A stretch of DNA of 64,000 nt from an uncultured Lachnospiraceae bacterium (GCA_934343915.1 CAKRIL010000001.1:1-64000); one strand, 5' to 3'; numbered from the stretch's first letter, positions 38,431-48,622 are shown. A program made the numbers and translations. The notes: generated from the letters alone by a model not told the origin.

Positions 38431-39747
38431 ATGTTATACGACGAAAAAGGTTATGAAATAAAAATAGAGATAAGTCCGACATATAATCCCTGTGCAGCGG
38501 GTGTGAGCGATGATAAGAGAGACTTGGGTGTCAATCTTCGATATATCGGTGCCGATGTGCCGGAACACGCCGCGATATTATACGAAAAGGATAGGTATGT
38601 TGTAAGCAGAATAGAATATCCGTATTCAGACGAGTGGAACTATCAGGCTTCCAACGGGGTATATCCGCCGGAGGGGGAGGGCTCATGGATGGGTCCTGCC
38701 AATGTAATTTATCTCAAGGATTCAGGTATATATAAGAGTGGGCTGAGATTTACCTATTATGTTCCCGCACATCTGCTTCCGCTCGGTGCAGGTATGAAAA
38801 TTTACGTCAACAACGAATTGGTCAGAGAAATAGGCTTGACGAAAGAGGGAATGTTCACGGAGCTGATTGATGTGAAAGAGTGCGGAAAGGATGCGGAGGA
38901 GTATCTTGACAATGCACATCGCATTCTGAAAATCCTTTTAAGCGATTTTGACAGGGTATGTAAGAAGTATGATCTGCACTATTATCTTATATGTGGAAGC
39001 CTGTTAGGGGCTGTGAGGCATGGAGACTTGATACCGTGGGACGATGATGTCGATATTGCTATGCCACGGAAGGATTTTGAAATTTTACTTAAACATACTG
39101 CTGAAGAGTGGGGAGAAGGCAAGGATATACGCTTTCTTAATTACAATCAGATGGGTAAGGGAACATTCCTCGACTTCATGACAAGAATAGTGTACATGAA
39201 AGAGGAAATCCCTGTGAATGTATTCAGGAAGATTAACGGAAAGGGCAGGAAAGATATACAAAATCACATGCCGTTAGATATTTATGTTCTGGACAACGCA
39301 TCGGACAACGAGCGTTTTCATAAGTTTCAGACCAATGTTATAACAGGTCTGTATGGTCTTGCGATGGGGCACAGAGCGTATATAAACCCTGATGATTATA
39401 GGAATCGTGACGCCAAAACACAGCGTGTTGTAAAAGTAATATCATCAATAGGTAAGATTATTCCGTTGTCTTGGATATTCGGCTGTTATGAATGGGTCAG
39501 AAAATGGAACAAAAACAAAGAATGTGAGAATTATTTTGAATCCAACGGATTTATATATTGTGTTCCATGGAAGTTTAAGCAGGAGTGGTTTGGTAAGGGG
39601 AGGGCGATAAAGCTTGGTGATATGGAAATATCGGCACCACAGGATGTTCAGGCATTTCTGAAGATGCACTACAGTGATTATACACAGTTTCCACCCATGT
39701 CGGCGCGTATGCCGACACACAGTATAGAGGCATCAGGTATTTTTTAA
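38431..39747 (+). CDS. LicD family protein with N-terminal beta-sandwich segment
   Basis: About 438 residues. The first 150 begin with a [19 protein letters not shown] stretch, the same D-x-R-x-L-G-[VIL] ending as the beta-sandwich modules of neighbouring genes, followed by a beta-rich part with [12 protein letters not shown] and [10 protein letters not shown]. LicD follows, with [20 protein letters not shown] near residues 190-209 and [10 protein letters not shown]. It probably adds a phospho-alditol or phosphocholine to a glycan held by the N-terminal part (inference). The frame starts at TTG 38419, but ATG 38431 sits five bases after GGAGG. Confidence 0.85.
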   Translation: MLYDEKGYEIKIEISPTYNPCAAGVSDDKRDLGVNLRYIGADVPEHAAILYEKDRYVVSRIEYPYSDEWNYQASNGVYPPEGEGSWMGPANVIYLKDSGIYKSGLRFTYYVPAHLLPLGAGMKIYVNNELVREIGLTKEGMFTELIDVKECGKDAEEYLDNAHRILKILLSDFDRVCKKYDLHYYLICGSLLGAVRHGDLIPWDDDVDIAMPRKDFEILLKHTAEEWGEGKDIRFLNYNQMGKGTFLDFMTRIVYMKEEIPVNVFRKINGKGRKDIQNHMPLDIYVLDNASDNERFHKFQTNVITGLYGLAMGHRAYINPDDYRNRDAKTQRVVKVISSIGKIIPLSWIFGCYEWVRKWNKNKECENYFESNGFIYCVPWKFKQEWFGKGRAIKLGDMEISAPQDVQAFLKMHYSDYTQFPPMSARMPTHSIEASGIF

Positions 39748-39764
39748 AGAATAGGAAGGTAAAA

Positions 39765-40787
39765 ATGAAAAACGCACTTATTACAGGAATTAACGGACAG
39801 GATGGTTCATATTTGGCAGAGCTGCTTTTGGAGAAGGGCTACAATGTATATGGTATTATGCGCCGTAAGTCGGTTGTCGACTACGGAAATGTAGATCACA
39901 TCAAGGATAAGCTGCATTTTATATATGCAGACATGACGGATATTGTATCGCTTATGAACGCACTTGAGACGTCACAGGCGGATGAGGTGTACAACCTTGC
40001 GGCTCAGTCATTCGTTGCAACTTCATGGGAGCAGCCTCTTGCGACAGGTCAGATTGATGCGATGGGTGTTACCAACATGCTTGAGGCAATAAGAAAGGTA
40101 CGTCCTACGGCAAGATTTTATCAGGCATCCACATCTGAGATGTTCGGTATGGTTCAGGAGATACCACAGACTGAAAAGACGCCTTTTTACCCGAGAAGTC
40201 CTTATGGAGTAGCTAAGTTATACGGCCACTGGATTACCAAAAACTATCGTGAGAGCTACGGTATGTTCGCTTGCAGCGGAATATTGTTTAACCACGAGAG
40301 CGAGAGAAGAGGCAAGGAGTTCGTTACCCGTAAGATTACGGATGCCGTGGCAAGAATAAAGTACGGCATGCAGGATTGCTTGGAGCTCGGAAATATGGAT
40401 TCCAAGCGTGATTGGGGACATTCTAAGGACTATGTTTATGCAATGTGGTTAATGCTTCAGCAGGAGCAGCCGGATGATTATGTTATTGCTACAAATGAGA
40501 CAAGAACCGTGAGAGAGTTCGTAAAGACTGCTTTTTCCAAGGCGGGAATGGAAATAGAATTTGAGGGCAGCGGTGTTGATGAGGTTGCCAAGGATGTAAA
40601 GACCGGAAAAGTCGTTGTAAAGGTCAATAAGGAGTTCTTCCGTCCTGCGGAGGTTGAGCTTCTCATAGGTAATCCTGAAAAGGCGGAGAACAAGCTTGGA
40701 TGGAGGAGAAATATTTCTTTTGATGAGCTTGTCACCCGCATGGTAAACAATGACCTTGAGCTTGTAGCTTCTGAGAAAAACAGATAA
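39765..40787 (+). CDS. gmd: GDP-mannose 4,6-dehydratase
   Basis: Converts GDP-D-mannose to GDP-4-dehydro-6-deoxy-D-mannose. Extended SDR of 340 residues: [10 protein letters not shown] (NADP site), [26 protein letters not shown] (catalytic Tyr and Lys) and [15 protein letters not shown], the last diagnostic for Gmd. Works between ManC and the reductase encoded next. AGGAAGG site before ATG. Confidence 0.96.
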   Translation: MKNALITGINGQDGSYLAELLLEKGYNVYGIMRRKSVVDYGNVDHIKDKLHFIYADMTDIVSLMNALETSQADEVYNLAAQSFVATSWEQPLATGQIDAMGVTNMLEAIRKVRPTARFYQASTSEMFGMVQEIPQTEKTPFYPRSPYGVAKLYGHWITKNYRESYGMFACSGILFNHESERRGKEFVTRKITDAVARIKYGMQDCLELGNMDSKRDWGHSKDYVYAMWLMLQQEQPDDYVIATNETRTVREFVKTAFSKAGMEIEFEGSGVDEVAKDVKTGKVVVKVNKEFFRPAEVELLIGNPEKAENKLGWRRNISFDELVTRMVNNDLELVASEKNR

Positions 40788-40826
40788 TCAGATATTAATT
40801 GTGTATTACACGAAAGGACATGCTTC

Positions 40827-41783
40827 ATGAAAAAGGCATTGGTTATAGGAGCAGCCGGATTCGTCGGAAGTTATCTTATAGACTGCCTGCATGACGAGTT
40901 CGGATACGAGGTATATGCAACAAAGCTTCCGGGAACGGAGTTTACCCATGACAAGGCAGAGGTGTATGACCTTGATATTTTGAAAAAAGAGGATATTGCG
41001 GAATTACTGTACAAAATTCTGCCGGACTGTATTTTTCACCTTGCGGCACAGAGCTCCGTCTCGGTGTCATGGAAGAATCCGCTTTTGACAATAGACGTCA
41101 ACATTAACGGAGGCGTGAATGTACTCGATGCGATAAGAGAGTTGTACTATAAGCCCAGAGTGCTGTTTATCGGTTCGGGGGAGGAGTATGGGCATATATC
41201 CGAAGGTGAGACACCTATCAATGAGGAAACAGTATTGCGTCCGGGAAATATATATGCCGCAACTAAAGTCTGTCAGAACATGATCGGCAGCATATATGCC
41301 AAGGCATATGATATGGAGTTGATGCTTGTGAGGGCTTTCAACCACATCGGACCGGGACAGGCACCTCTTTTTGTTGTATCCGACTTCTGCAAGCAGGTCG
41401 CAGAGATTGAGACTGGAATAAAGGAGCCTGTCATACGCGTAGGAAATCTCAGCGCTATGCGTGATTTCACAGATGTCAGAGATGTTGTCAGGGCGTATGG
41501 GCTTCTTATAGAGAAGGGCAAGGCGGGGGAGACATACAATGTCGGAAGTGGAAAAGCAGTGGAGATACGTCATATCCTGAACATTATTGTCAAATCCTCA
41601 CCTGCCGATATAAAAATAGAGGTTGATCCTAACAAGATAAGACCGGTTGATGTGCCGATTATTGAGGCGGACATATCAAAGTTAAATGAGTGTACAAACT
41701 GGCTTCCGAGAATTACAATAGAACAGACGATAGAAGAAACTCTTGATTATTGGAGGACTCAACTGTCTGCAAAAGTCTTATAG
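40827..41783 (+). CDS. rmd: GDP-6-deoxy-D-mannose reductase (Rmd-like)
   Basis: Extended SDR of 318 residues with VIGAAGFVGSYL, HLAAQSSVSVSW, GSGEEYG, NIYAATK (Tyr/Lys pair) and RAFNHIGPGQAP. The SGEEYG and NHIGPGQ segments are typical of Rmd, which reduces the Gmd product to GDP-D-rhamnose, rather than of Fcl, which epimerises and reduces it to GDP-L-fucose. Specificity is inferred from motifs only. AAAGGA site before ATG. Confidence 0.85.
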   Translation: MKKALVIGAAGFVGSYLIDCLHDEFGYEVYATKLPGTEFTHDKAEVYDLDILKKEDIAELLYKILPDCIFHLAAQSSVSVSWKNPLLTIDVNINGGVNVLDAIRELYYKPRVLFIGSGEEYGHISEGETPINEETVLRPGNIYAATKVCQNMIGSIYAKAYDMELMLVRAFNHIGPGQAPLFVVSDFCKQVAEIETGIKEPVIRVGNLSAMRDFTDVRDVVRAYGLLIEKGKAGETYNVGSGKAVEIRHILNIIVKSSPADIKIEVDPNKIRPVDVPIIEADISKLNECTNWLPRITIEQTIEETLDYWRTQLSAKVL

Positions 41784-41812
41784 ATAGCGTAAATGAAAGG
41801 TAACATTATTTT

Positions 41813-43123
41813 ATGAATATTATTTTATTGTCAGGCGGTTCAGGTCAGCGCCTCTGGCCGCTCTCCAACACAGTGCGCTCCAAGCAATTCATTCCGCTCC
41901 TCTCCAACGAGGACGGTGAACACGAGTCCATGGTACAGAGGGTATACCGCCAGATAACCACCGTTGACAGTTCCGCCAACGTCGTTATCGCCACGGGCAA
42001 GCGCCAGGTAGGAACCATTAAGCACCAGCTTGGCAGCAAGGTATCCATCTGCATCGAGCCATGCAGAAGAGACACCTTCCCTGCAATCGCACTCGCAAGT
42101 GCATTCCTCGCAAGCATGAAGAATGTTGATCCTGACGAGCCTGTTGTGGTATGCCCTGTTGACCCATATGTCAACCTCGATTATTTCGAGGCGGTAAAGA
42201 AGCTCTCCGAGCTCGCTGCGGACGGACAGTCGAACCTGTCACTTCTCGGAATCGCACCTACATTCCCAAGCTCAAGCTACGGCTATATCATGCCTGAGAG
42301 CAAGGATACCATAAGCCGTGTAAGCCGCTTTATCGAGAAGCCGAATGAGACAGCAGCCGCTGAATATATCGAGCAGGGTGCTCTCTGGAACGGAGGTGTA
42401 TTCGCATACAGGCTTTCATATCTTCTTGACATATCAAGAAAGATGCTCGGAAGTGCCGACTACCAGACACTCTATGACAACTACGAGAATCTCACGAAGA
42501 TAAGCTTTGACTATGCAGTTGTTGAGAAGGAAAATAATATAAGATGTCTCAGATTTGCAGGCGAGTGGAGAGATGTCGGCTCATGGGATGCTTTTACCGA
42601 TGTCATGGACAGCGAGGCAATCGGCAACGTGCAGATGGCTGACTGTAAGAACACGAACGTCATCAACCAGCTTGACATGCCCGTAATCTGTGTCGGACTC
42701 AACGACATCGTTGTGTCGGTCGGCTGTGACGGAGTTCTCGTCTCCGACAAGGCAAAGAGCAGTACAATAAAGCCTTACGTTGACAAGCTTGACCCGATGG
42801 CAAGATTTGAGGAAAAAGCATGGGGAAGTTTCACAATACTTGATATCCAGCCGGAATCCCTCACAATCAAGATTATTCTCCGTCCGGGCAACGAGCTCAA
42901 ATACCACAGCCACGAACACCGTGACGAGGTATGGACGGTTCTTTCAGGAACCGGTTACGCAGTGGTAGATGATGTCAGACGGGAAATTAAGGCAGGAGAC
43001 GTGATAACACTTCCTGTCGGCTGTCGTCACACAATTCATGCCACAACAGAGCTTCAGGTAATAGAAGTTCAGACAGGTGCCATACTTGATGCGGACGACA
43101 AGATAAAACATGAAATGGCTTAG
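41813..43123 (+). CDS. manC: Mannose-1-phosphate guanylyltransferase (with C-terminal cupin domain)
   Basis: Makes GDP-mannose from mannose-1-phosphate and GTP. LSGGSGQRLWPLS at residues 5-17 is the pyrophosphorylase signature, with FIEKP in the middle. The C-terminus has a cupin with KYHSHEHRDEVWTVLSGTG, the phosphomannose-isomerase-type domain of the 430-480-residue ManC/CpsB class; 436 residues fits. Base use is clearly more G/C-rich at third positions than in neighbouring glycan genes, suggesting a different history. AAAGG before ATG. Confidence 0.95.
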   Translation: MNIILLSGGSGQRLWPLSNTVRSKQFIPLLSNEDGEHESMVQRVYRQITTVDSSANVVIATGKRQVGTIKHQLGSKVSICIEPCRRDTFPAIALASAFLASMKNVDPDEPVVVCPVDPYVNLDYFEAVKKLSELAADGQSNLSLLGIAPTFPSSSYGYIMPESKDTISRVSRFIEKPNETAAAEYIEQGALWNGGVFAYRLSYLLDISRKMLGSADYQTLYDNYENLTKISFDYAVVEKENNIRCLRFAGEWRDVGSWDAFTDVMDSEAIGNVQMADCKNTNVINQLDMPVICVGLNDIVVSVGCDGVLVSDKAKSSTIKPYVDKLDPMARFEEKAWGSFTILDIQPESLTIKIILRPGNELKYHSHEHRDEVWTVLSGTGYAVVDDVRREIKAGDVITLPVGCRHTIHATTELQVIEVQTGAILDADDKIKHEMA

Positions 43124-43140
43124 CAAAAAGGAGAATGCCT

Positions 43141-45798
43141 ATGAAAAAATTTTTAGCAATAGCTTTAACAGCAGCATTGTTGTTTAATACACAGTCTCTT
43201 GTATACGCAGAGGAGACAACAGAGAATGGTGATGAGGCAGCAACGGAGTATGTATCGGGTTATATTCAAAGTGACCTTGATTACAACACACCTGTATATG
43301 AGAATGATGTTGAACTGTATTATGACGTGCCGAGCAGCTATAATACCATAGCGGAGGTTCGTAGTACATATCCGGAAAACAGAAATCAGAACCCATACGG
43401 AACCTGTTGGGCATTCTCATCAATAGGTCTTGCTGAGTTTGATTTGATCAATGATGGTGCGGCAGATAAAAGCATCGATTTAAGTGAACTTCAGCTTATA
43501 TATTTCTTGTTTAACTCGACTACAGATCCGCTTGGAGGAACAGAGGGGGATTCGGCAAAATATTACAATGAGAACGCCTCAAATATATATTTGGACTATG
43601 GCGGAAACTATGAGATGGCATCAAGGAGACTGGCACAGTGGGTTGGTGCTGCGAAGGAGTCGGATGTACCTTACAGTACTGCAAGCAGCGTTCTTAATAA
43701 CGGTGTAAGTGATGCGTATGCTTATAACGCTGACGTTGCCCATTTACAGAATGCCTATCTGATTAACATTAAGCAGAATCCGACGGATGTTAAGCAGCAG
43801 ATTATGGAACACGGCGCTGTCGGCATAATGTATTACCATGATGATTTCAATATCAGCTCAGGACCTAACGGAAATGAGTATAATTACTACGACACAGCAC
43901 TCTCGGGTGGCGGACATGCGGTAATGGTAGTCGGCTGGGACGATAATTATTCTAAGGATAATTTTATATGGAATAAGCCGGCAAATGACGGAGCATGGCT
44001 TGTGAGAAACAGCTGGGGGTCATATATTGATTATTTTTGGATGTCGTATGAGACCTATTCATTGAGCGATACTGCATGGGCATTTGATTTTAGTGTGGAT
44101 GACGGCTTTGACAATAATTATCAGCTTGACGGTGGACTTAATGTATATCCAAACACACAGTACACCACAATGGCTAACGTGTTTACCGCAAAGACGGATG
44201 CTGACGTGAAATCTGAGACGCTCAAGGCCGTATCGGTATCTTTCACACATAACGCTTCGGTTAGTTATACAATAGAGGTGTACACAGACCTCACGGATGT
44301 CAAAAATCCAACCAGCGGAACGAAGCAGGAGAGTGCCACGACACAGGGAACAACCGCCTATGCGGGTATATATACGATTGAGCTTGCCGATGAGGTTGAG
44401 ATACAGCCGGGAAGCAGCTTTGCGATTGTAGTAAGTGTCGATAAATATGCACTTGAATATGAACAGGCAATGACGATTGCGTCAGGTGACAACCTTGAAA
44501 ATGTAGTGTGGGATTGCAAGGTCAGTATGTATAATGAAAAAACCTTCTTTAAATCGGGAAACAGGTTCTATGCCTATCCTTGGGGAAACCTGTGCGTGAA
44601 AGCATTCACCTCCGACAATCTCAAGAACAGCACTCCTGATGTTCCGATTATACCTGATACTTCGGAGGGGTCACACAGACAGGAGATTTCTGAGTTTGTG
44701 GAAGGCTTATATAACAATATTCTTGGAAGAAGTGCGATTTCCTCCGAGATAAACGGATGGACAGATGCTCTCGAGAATAAGGTATGTTCAGTCACTGAGG
44801 TAACAGATTGCTTTGTGTTCGGTGATGAGTACGAGAGTAAAAACACAGACGATTCGGATTATGTAAGAATGTTATATCGTTCAATGCTGGAAAGAGAACC
44901 GGAGCAGGCGGAAGTCGATGGTATGGTTCAGATAATGAACGGGGGAATGTCAAGAAAATACATATATTCACTTTTTGTAACAGCTGATGAATTTACATCT
45001 AAGTGCAGTGCGATAGGCATGGAGCCGGGAAGTGTTGTGCTTGATGAGCCGAGGGATCAGAACAGAGGAATAACAGGCTTCGTTGTAAGATGTTATGAAA
45101 AAATTCTTGAACGGGAGTTTGATGTTCAGGGATTGAACGGATGGTGTACGGGTTTAGTAAATAACACAATATCGTTTGCACAGGTGGCTGCCGGAGGCTT
45201 TTTTAACTCGGATGAGTTCGAGAACAAAAATGTTTCGGACATGACATTTGTTACCATGCTTTACAGGGCGTTCTTCGACCGTGAGCCTGAAGACGGTGCT
45301 GCCGAGTACTGGGTTGGAGAAATCGAACAGGGTTTAACCAGAAACTATATAATAAAACAGTTTACCGAATCGCAGGAGTTTGGTAATATGTGTTCATGGT
45401 ACGGTATGGAAAAGGGAACTTATGAGCTCACGGATTACCGTGATCAGAATGCCGGTGTAACCAAGTTCATCGTTCGTTTGTATAGGATGGCATTGCAGAG
45501 AGAATATGATGTCGACGGATTGAATGTATGGTGCAAAGGTCTTTTGGAAAACATCATGACACCAGGAGAGATTGCAATAGACGGTTTCTTAAATTCAGCA
45601 GAATTCAAAAATAGAAATCTTAATGATGCAGATTATATAAAAACTTTGTATAGAGCATTCCTCGGAAGGGAAGCATCCGATGAGGAAGTAAGCGGATGGG
45701 TTGATGTAATGCTGGTTTACAGCCGCGATGAGGTGGCTCAGGGCTTTGCGGATTCTCCAGAATTTAAAAATCTGTTAGCTAAATATGGGTTGGAATAA
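43141..45798 (+). CDS. Secreted papain-like (C1) peptidase with three DUF4214 modules
   Basis: Signal peptide MKKFLAIALTAALLFN... to about residue 23 (VYAEE). The peptidase domain (about 65-330) has NPYGTCWAFSS (catalytic Cys near 90), SGGGHAVMVVGWDD (His near 260) and VRNSWG (Asn near 288). Residues 330-490 are a beta-rich lectin-like region. Residues 511-885 are three DUF4214 modules like those in the glucosaminidase at 3167. No membrane anchor, so the DUF4214 part may hold it to the wall (inference). ATG 43141 is eight bases after AAGGAG; ATG 43135 is too close. Confidence 0.87.
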   Translation: MKKFLAIALTAALLFNTQSLVYAEETTENGDEAATEYVSGYIQSDLDYNTPVYENDVELYYDVPSSYNTIAEVRSTYPENRNQNPYGTCWAFSSIGLAEFDLINDGAADKSIDLSELQLIYFLFNSTTDPLGGTEGDSAKYYNENASNIYLDYGGNYEMASRRLAQWVGAAKESDVPYSTASSVLNNGVSDAYAYNADVAHLQNAYLINIKQNPTDVKQQIMEHGAVGIMYYHDDFNISSGPNGNEYNYYDTALSGGGHAVMVVGWDDNYSKDNFIWNKPANDGAWLVRNSWGSYIDYFWMSYETYSLSDTAWAFDFSVDDGFDNNYQLDGGLNVYPNTQYTTMANVFTAKTDADVKSETLKAVSVSFTHNASVSYTIEVYTDLTDVKNPTSGTKQESATTQGTTAYAGIYTIELADEVEIQPGSSFAIVVSVDKYALEYEQAMTIASGDNLENVVWDCKVSMYNEKTFFKSGNRFYAYPWGNLCVKAFTSDNLKNSTPDVPIIPDTSEGSHRQEISEFVEGLYNNILGRSAISSEINGWTDALENKVCSVTEVTDCFVFGDEYESKNTDDSDYVRMLYRSMLEREPEQAEVDGMVQIMNGGMSRKYIYSLFVTADEFTSKCSAIGMEPGSVVLDEPRDQNRGITGFVVRCYEKILEREFDVQGLNGWCTGLVNNTISFAQVAAGGFFNSDEFENKNVSDMTFVTMLYRAFFDREPEDGAAEYWVGEIEQGLTRNYIIKQFTESQEFGNMCSWYGMEKGTYELTDYRDQNAGVTKFIVRLYRMALQREYDVDGLNVWCKGLLENIMTPGEIAIDGFLNSAEFKNRNLNDADYIKTLYRAFLGREASDEEVSGWVDVMLVYSRDEVAQGFADSPEFKNLLAKYGLE

Positions 45799-45818
45799 AA
45801 AAGTAAGGAAAACGCGAG

Positions 45819-45852
45819 GCTGTATCAAAATGATACAGCTTTGTGTTGTTTT
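45819..45852 (+). terminator. Hairpin terminator after the papain-like peptidase
   Basis: GCTGTATCA (45819-45827) pairs perfectly with TGATACAGC (45831-45839) around a 3-base loop, followed by a T-rich tail. It lies in the leader of the next gene, so it can also act as an attenuator for it. Confidence 0.65.
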
Positions 45853-45864
45853 AGGAGCAATTAT

Positions 45865-48498
45865 ATGAAAAAGAACGTATTACTGAAATACACAATAGTA
45901 TTTTCAATAACAAGTGTACTCGTGTATATTTTATTTATTTTGTATGGAAGAACCTTCATATATGAGGATACAAACTATGCTGGTGATGGAATAGTACAGC
46001 ATTATAATGCACTTGTATATTATGGAAAATGGCTGAGGACTATTTGCAAGAACATATTTATTGATCATAAATTCTCAATACCTACATGGGATACAAGTAT
46101 TGGTTTAGGCGGAGACGTTATTGCGACACTTAATTTTTATGTCATTGGTGATCCGCTCAATATAATTGCCGTGTTTGTGCCGGAACAGTTTACGGAAATA
46201 TTATACAACATACTTGTAATTGTAAGATTGTATCTTGCAGGTCTTACATTTATAATATATTGCTCACATCATGGATACGGAGAAAACAATATTTTGTGCG
46301 GAACACTAATATATGTTTTTTCATTTTATTCGATTGTTGTGTCGGTTCTGCATCCGTTTTTTATAAATCCGCTCATATATTTTCCGTTGATTCTACTTGG
46401 CATAGACTACATTTTGGAGAGAAAAAATGTAATTGTGTACATGCTTTCATGTGCTCTTGCAGCAGCGTCGAATTTTTATTTCTTTTATATGCTATCTGTT
46501 TTTATGGTTATATATGCGATTATCAGATATGTTGGAATGTACGGAAAAACTAAGCCGATAAGTTTTCTTTTGAAAACAATAGGGACATGTATTCTATTTT
46601 ATCTGCTGGCACTTGGCATAGCAGCTCCACTATTGATTCCGTCGGCACATGCGGTAATCAATGGCGCCAGATTGAATGGGGATGTGTATGTTCCTTTGTT
46701 ATATGAATCGGTATATTATGTAAAACTTGGCATTGCATTTGTCAATGCGAGTGCAGATTATTATTCGGCACTCGGGTATACTTCCGTTGGCTTATTGGCT
46801 GTAATTTTTTTGTATTTTAAAACACGTTTCAGAGATAAAATGCCGCTAAAAATTGCATTTGCGATTGGAACCTTATTTTTAATGTTTCCGTTCTTTGGAC
46901 ATGTGCTGAATGGATTCAGTTATGTGACAAATCGTTGGGTATGGGCGTATTGCTTTGTTGTTGCGCTGATTGTTGTGGAGATGCTGCCGATTTTGGTGGA
47001 GAGTAAGAGGTTCTTTTGGAGCATATCAGGCATAATGCTTATTTTTGCCATTCCGACATTTTATATCCGCTGCAATGGAAATATAAGGCATTTGCTTATA
47101 GGCGTGCTGCTGTTGTTTACGGCTCTATGTGTGTCTGTTGCTTTAATACTGTTCTGCAAAAAGAAAAATAAGCCGATATATGCCGTAATGGGAATCATTA
47201 TAATCAGCCTGTCGCTTAACGCCTATAGTTTTTATTCACCTTTGCAGGGAAATGATATTGAAAAACACCGGGAACCGGGTGAGGCATATACTAAACGTCA
47301 CAATGAGTTTTACACACTTTTGAATAGCAGTGAGGATACGTCACAATTCAGGGTGGATACCGTAAACTTAGGATTTGATGGCGTAGGAATGAATTCGGCA
47401 ATGCTAAACGGTGTCAACGGTACGTCGTTTTATTATAGCGTCACAAATCCATATACGCTGCGTTTTTTGAGAGACATGGAATTACCGATAACAAATGATT
47501 ATACATATATTGACATGGATGGGCGCAGCATAGTTGAGGCGATGATAGGATGTCGGTATGTGGTAGTCAAATCCGGAGAGGAAATGTATCTGCCTTACGG
47601 CTATAATTCTCTATATACAACGGACGGTTATTATAGTATCTATACCAATGATACAGTCGATGTTTCATTGGTATATGCGTATGATTCGTTTGTTTCATAT
47701 AATGATTATTCACACTTATCAGCCGTTGAGAAGCAGCAGGTATTATTACAGTCCTGCGTGATTGCTGACAGTAATATAAAAGAACTTGAGAAAAACATAG
47801 GCAGTACAGATACATATGTGTCGTCGATACATCCTGCCGACAACATTAACTTTTATGACTGTGTATCAGAGTATGAGATTGTCTTGGCGGACAGTGGCAT
47901 CGACATTGCTCCAAATCAATTTATAGTAACTGAGCCGGGGGCGGCAATAACTGTTTCGACAAATTCTGCGGAGGACGCGGAGCGATATTTTGAATTTACC
48001 AACCTTCAATTCACAGGGACTTCAGCGAGCCTTGCAAAGATTTCAGTAAGCGACGGTGTTATCACAAAGGAATTTCAAATAAGAGGGAAAAATGATAATG
48101 CGTATTCAGGAATAAGTGACATAATATGCAACATGGGCTATAGGGAAGTTCAGGGCACAGAGTATACCATCAGGTTTGAGACTCCGGGTGTGTACACCTT
48201 CGACAATATTTCCGTAATAGACCAATCCATGGCAGCTTATGATTCAATGTTAAAAAGCATTATTGTCGATTCAGGGCAGGTATCACTTGAAAGTTATGAG
48301 GATGGTTACACGATATGCAGCAGCTTTCCAAGTGATAAGATAATATACATTGCTATTCCGTACAGTGACGGGTGGACGGCAAAACTTGACGGAGCAGATA
48401 TTTTATGTATGCCTGCCAACAACTTTGGAATGGCATTCTATGTCCCGGCAGGCGGGCATACGATAAAGCTGGAGTATCATACACCGTATTTTAATTAG
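45865..48498 (+). CDS. YfhO-like membrane protein (GT-C fold glycosyltransferase)
   Basis: About 877 residues with some 12-13 membrane segments up to residue 470 and a large extracellular C-terminal region. The first loop holds YAGDGIVQHY with a conserved Asp, then PTWDTSIGLGGD, as in YfhO proteins, which glycosylate lipoteichoic acid or wall polymers in Bacillus and Listeria. The C-terminus ends in DGWTAKLDGADI and GGHTIKLEYHTP, typical of the family. AGGAG is eight bases before ATG 45865; the in-frame TTG 45841 lies in the terminator tail and is unlikely. Confidence 0.85.
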   Translation: MKKNVLLKYTIVFSITSVLVYILFILYGRTFIYEDTNYAGDGIVQHYNALVYYGKWLRTICKNIFIDHKFSIPTWDTSIGLGGDVIATLNFYVIGDPLNIIAVFVPEQFTEILYNILVIVRLYLAGLTFIIYCSHHGYGENNILCGTLIYVFSFYSIVVSVLHPFFINPLIYFPLILLGIDYILERKNVIVYMLSCALAAASNFYFFYMLSVFMVIYAIIRYVGMYGKTKPISFLLKTIGTCILFYLLALGIAAPLLIPSAHAVINGARLNGDVYVPLLYESVYYVKLGIAFVNASADYYSALGYTSVGLLAVIFLYFKTRFRDKMPLKIAFAIGTLFLMFPFFGHVLNGFSYVTNRWVWAYCFVVALIVVEMLPILVESKRFFWSISGIMLIFAIPTFYIRCNGNIRHLLIGVLLLFTALCVSVALILFCKKKNKPIYAVMGIIIISLSLNAYSFYSPLQGNDIEKHREPGEAYTKRHNEFYTLLNSSEDTSQFRVDTVNLGFDGVGMNSAMLNGVNGTSFYYSVTNPYTLRFLRDMELPITNDYTYIDMDGRSIVEAMIGCRYVVVKSGEEMYLPYGYNSLYTTDGYYSIYTNDTVDVSLVYAYDSFVSYNDYSHLSAVEKQQVLLQSCVIADSNIKELEKNIGSTDTYVSSIHPADNINFYDCVSEYEIVLADSGIDIAPNQFIVTEPGAAITVSTNSAEDAERYFEFTNLQFTGTSASLAKISVSDGVITKEFQIRGKNDNAYSGISDIICNMGYREVQGTEYTIRFETPGVYTFDNISVIDQSMAAYDSMLKSIIVDSGQVSLESYEDGYTICSSFPSDKIIYIAIPYSDGWTAKLDGADILCMPANNFGMAFYVPAGGHTIKLEYHTPYFN

Positions 48499-48571
48499 GT
48501 CGTGGGATTGGATTTACAGTATTAAGTGGCAGTTTTAATGGTTGAAATGAACCGAATATAATAATTGGAAA

Positions 48572-48622
48572 AGAGGCAGAGATGTGATGGGAAAATATTG
48601 AATTACATCTTGGCTTCTTTTT
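48572..48622 (+). terminator. Rho-independent terminator ending the glycan cluster
   Basis: GAGGC..AGATGT pairs with ACATCT..GCTTC across a loop of about 20 bases and is followed by TTTTTTG. It lies some 75 bases after the YfhO-like gene and just before the accessory island. No gene is seen in 48499-48684. Confidence 0.6.

Noticed and set aside
40827..41783. GDP-L-fucose synthase (fcl)
   Set aside because: The reductase lacks the Cys-containing catalytic region typical of Fcl and instead has SGEEYG and NHIGPGQ, as in Rmd.
45841..45864. TTG start for the YfhO-like protein
   Set aside because: It lies in the T-rich tail of a hairpin terminator; ATG 45865 has AGGAG at the right distance and precedes the first membrane segment.
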